Source of the DNA: Prochlorococcus sp. AG-402-N21
Lineage (GTDB): Bacteria; Cyanobacteriota; Cyanobacteriia; PCC-6307; Cyanobiaceae
Length of the DNA: 64,000 bases
Direction: 5' to 3'
NCBI GenBank assembly: GCA_003216435.1
Contig: QCIW01000002.1
Coordinates: 62,001-126,000, forward strand
A program made the position numbers and the translations under genes. Below the pieces are notes generated by a model. It was given only the letters and a program-made list of their open reading frames with translations. It made no database searches and was not told the origin of the DNA. Shown in pieces: positions 63,546-64,000 of the stretch. Position 1 is the stretch's first letter. Each line of letters opens with the position of its first letter.

Positions 63546-63578
63546 ACCGGGAAACAGGTCTACTGAGCTATCAAGGCG
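63546..63578 (-). other. tRNA-like fragment with D-arm motif
   Basis: On the minus strand the sequence reads CGCCTTGATAGCTCAGTAGA then CCTGTTTCCCGG. TAGCTCAGT is the typical D-arm start of many bacterial tRNAs, but no anticodon arm, T-arm (GTTCGA) or acceptor pairing follows. It may be a remnant of a tRNA used as an integration site, or chance. A near-direct repeat GAGCTAT-AAGGC (63565-63577 and 63588-63599) lies here as well. Confidence 0.25.
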
Positions 63579-63751
63579 AGATCATAAGAGCTATAAGGCA
63601 AATCGCGTAGACTGCTGTCTAAAAGCACTAATCCCAATGCTTTAAAGAGTAAAAGCAAAATCTTTGAGGGTTTGATGAATAGAAATATATGGATAATTTA
63701 ACGAATGATGAATCTTCATTCTTCTGGAAGATAGATATGGGTCTAAGGAAA

Positions 63752-64000
63752 TTATTTAACACGCCTTAAGAGAACTAACAAATGGTTATTATCATCACAT
63801 TTACGAATTTTATCCAATAAATCCAGAGATGATTTGGATCTAAAAAAAGTACTATATTCTAGTATCTTAGTAATTCTTTTTACTTCCTCATTTAATTCAG
63901 GTATATTAATATAATCTATTGAGGCATCTTCAATGAATATTTGCCATTGATTACGATAATGTAAATAGAGGTTTCGTTCATGTGAATTAAGTTGAGATTG
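63752..64000 (-). CDS. 3' part of an unidentified gene, cut by the window edge
   Basis: A minus-strand frame runs from the window end to a TAA at 63752, with 82 codons and no stop. It contains LNSHERNLYLHYRNQWQIFI and DLLDKIRKCDDNNHLLVLLRRVK. It is hydrophilic, Asn/Leu/Lys-rich and helical. The start lies beyond the window, so the function cannot be told. Its location after the FkbM gene is compatible with an accessory cluster. Confidence 0.6.
   Translation of the reverse strand, partial: QSQLNSHERNLYLHYRNQWQIFIEDASIDYINIPELNEEVKRITKILEYSTFFRSKSSLDLLDKIRKCDDNNHLLVLLRRVK

Noticed and set aside
1-64000. CRISPR arrays, insertion sequences and complete tRNA or rRNA genes
   Set aside because: No regularly spaced repeats, transposase-like proteins, or complete tRNA/rRNA structures were seen on either strand.

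Overview
This AT-rich window reads as a chromosome segment of a marine picocyanobacterium, most likely Prochlorococcus of a low-light-adapted lineage. The evidence is the combination of oxygenic-phototroph genes (chlP, psb28, GUN4, pcyA, ferredoxin-sulfite reductase, class II FBP/SBPase), dense packing of short genes, low GC, and many small proteins of the kind seen only in picocyanobacteria. The strain assignment is inference; no rRNA gene that looks intact is present.

Layout. From 0 to 13.7 kb lie housekeeping and carbon-metabolism genes: purS-purQ, a CobW GTPase, a pentapeptide protein, a uracil phosphoribosyltransferase, ilvD, then glgC, gnd, pgl, hemA, FBP/SBPase and rpe. Enzymes of the Calvin cycle, the oxidative pentose phosphate pathway, glycogen synthesis and tetrapyrrole entry are therefore neighbours. 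From 13.7 to 31.2 kb: cytochrome c maturation (ccsA), an LptF/G permease with lptB, typA, two M15 peptidoglycan peptidases, chlP, glyS, sir, recG, tsf and rpsB. From 31.3 to 36.1 kb: a GT2 glycosyltransferase, a 51-residue basic protein, and a minus-strand pcyA-devB-devC-devA block. From 36.1 to 46.5 kb: two M16 peptidases, a SipA-like regulator, bioY-lspA, a DUF697 GTPase, a PLP decarboxylase, tadA, a class V aminotransferase and glnA, which has a textbook NtcA box. From 46.8 to 52.1 kb: a methyltransferase, an anti-sigma-type kinase, GUN4, selU, psb28 and an AI-2E family transporter.

From about 52.1 to 59.9 kb the character changes. Coding density drops, genes are short, orphan-like and on both strands, and long AT-rich gaps appear. 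This accessory-looking stretch holds a DUF1499 protein, a 29-residue hydrophobic peptide, a paralogous pair of 63-residue proteins, a rhomboid protease, a DUF3104 gene under a near-perfect LexA box, and a protein with a histone-H1-like Lys/Ala tail. It also holds a stable-looking RNA hairpin and non-coding DNA with colinear strings resembling 23S rRNA. The window ends with pepN, an FkbM methyltransferase and the 3' end of an unidentified gene.

The points most worth checking are the LexA-DUF3104 unit, the histone-like protein, the possible rRNA remnant at 58.7-59.5 kb, the NtcA promoter of glnA, and several genes too short for routine gene calling.
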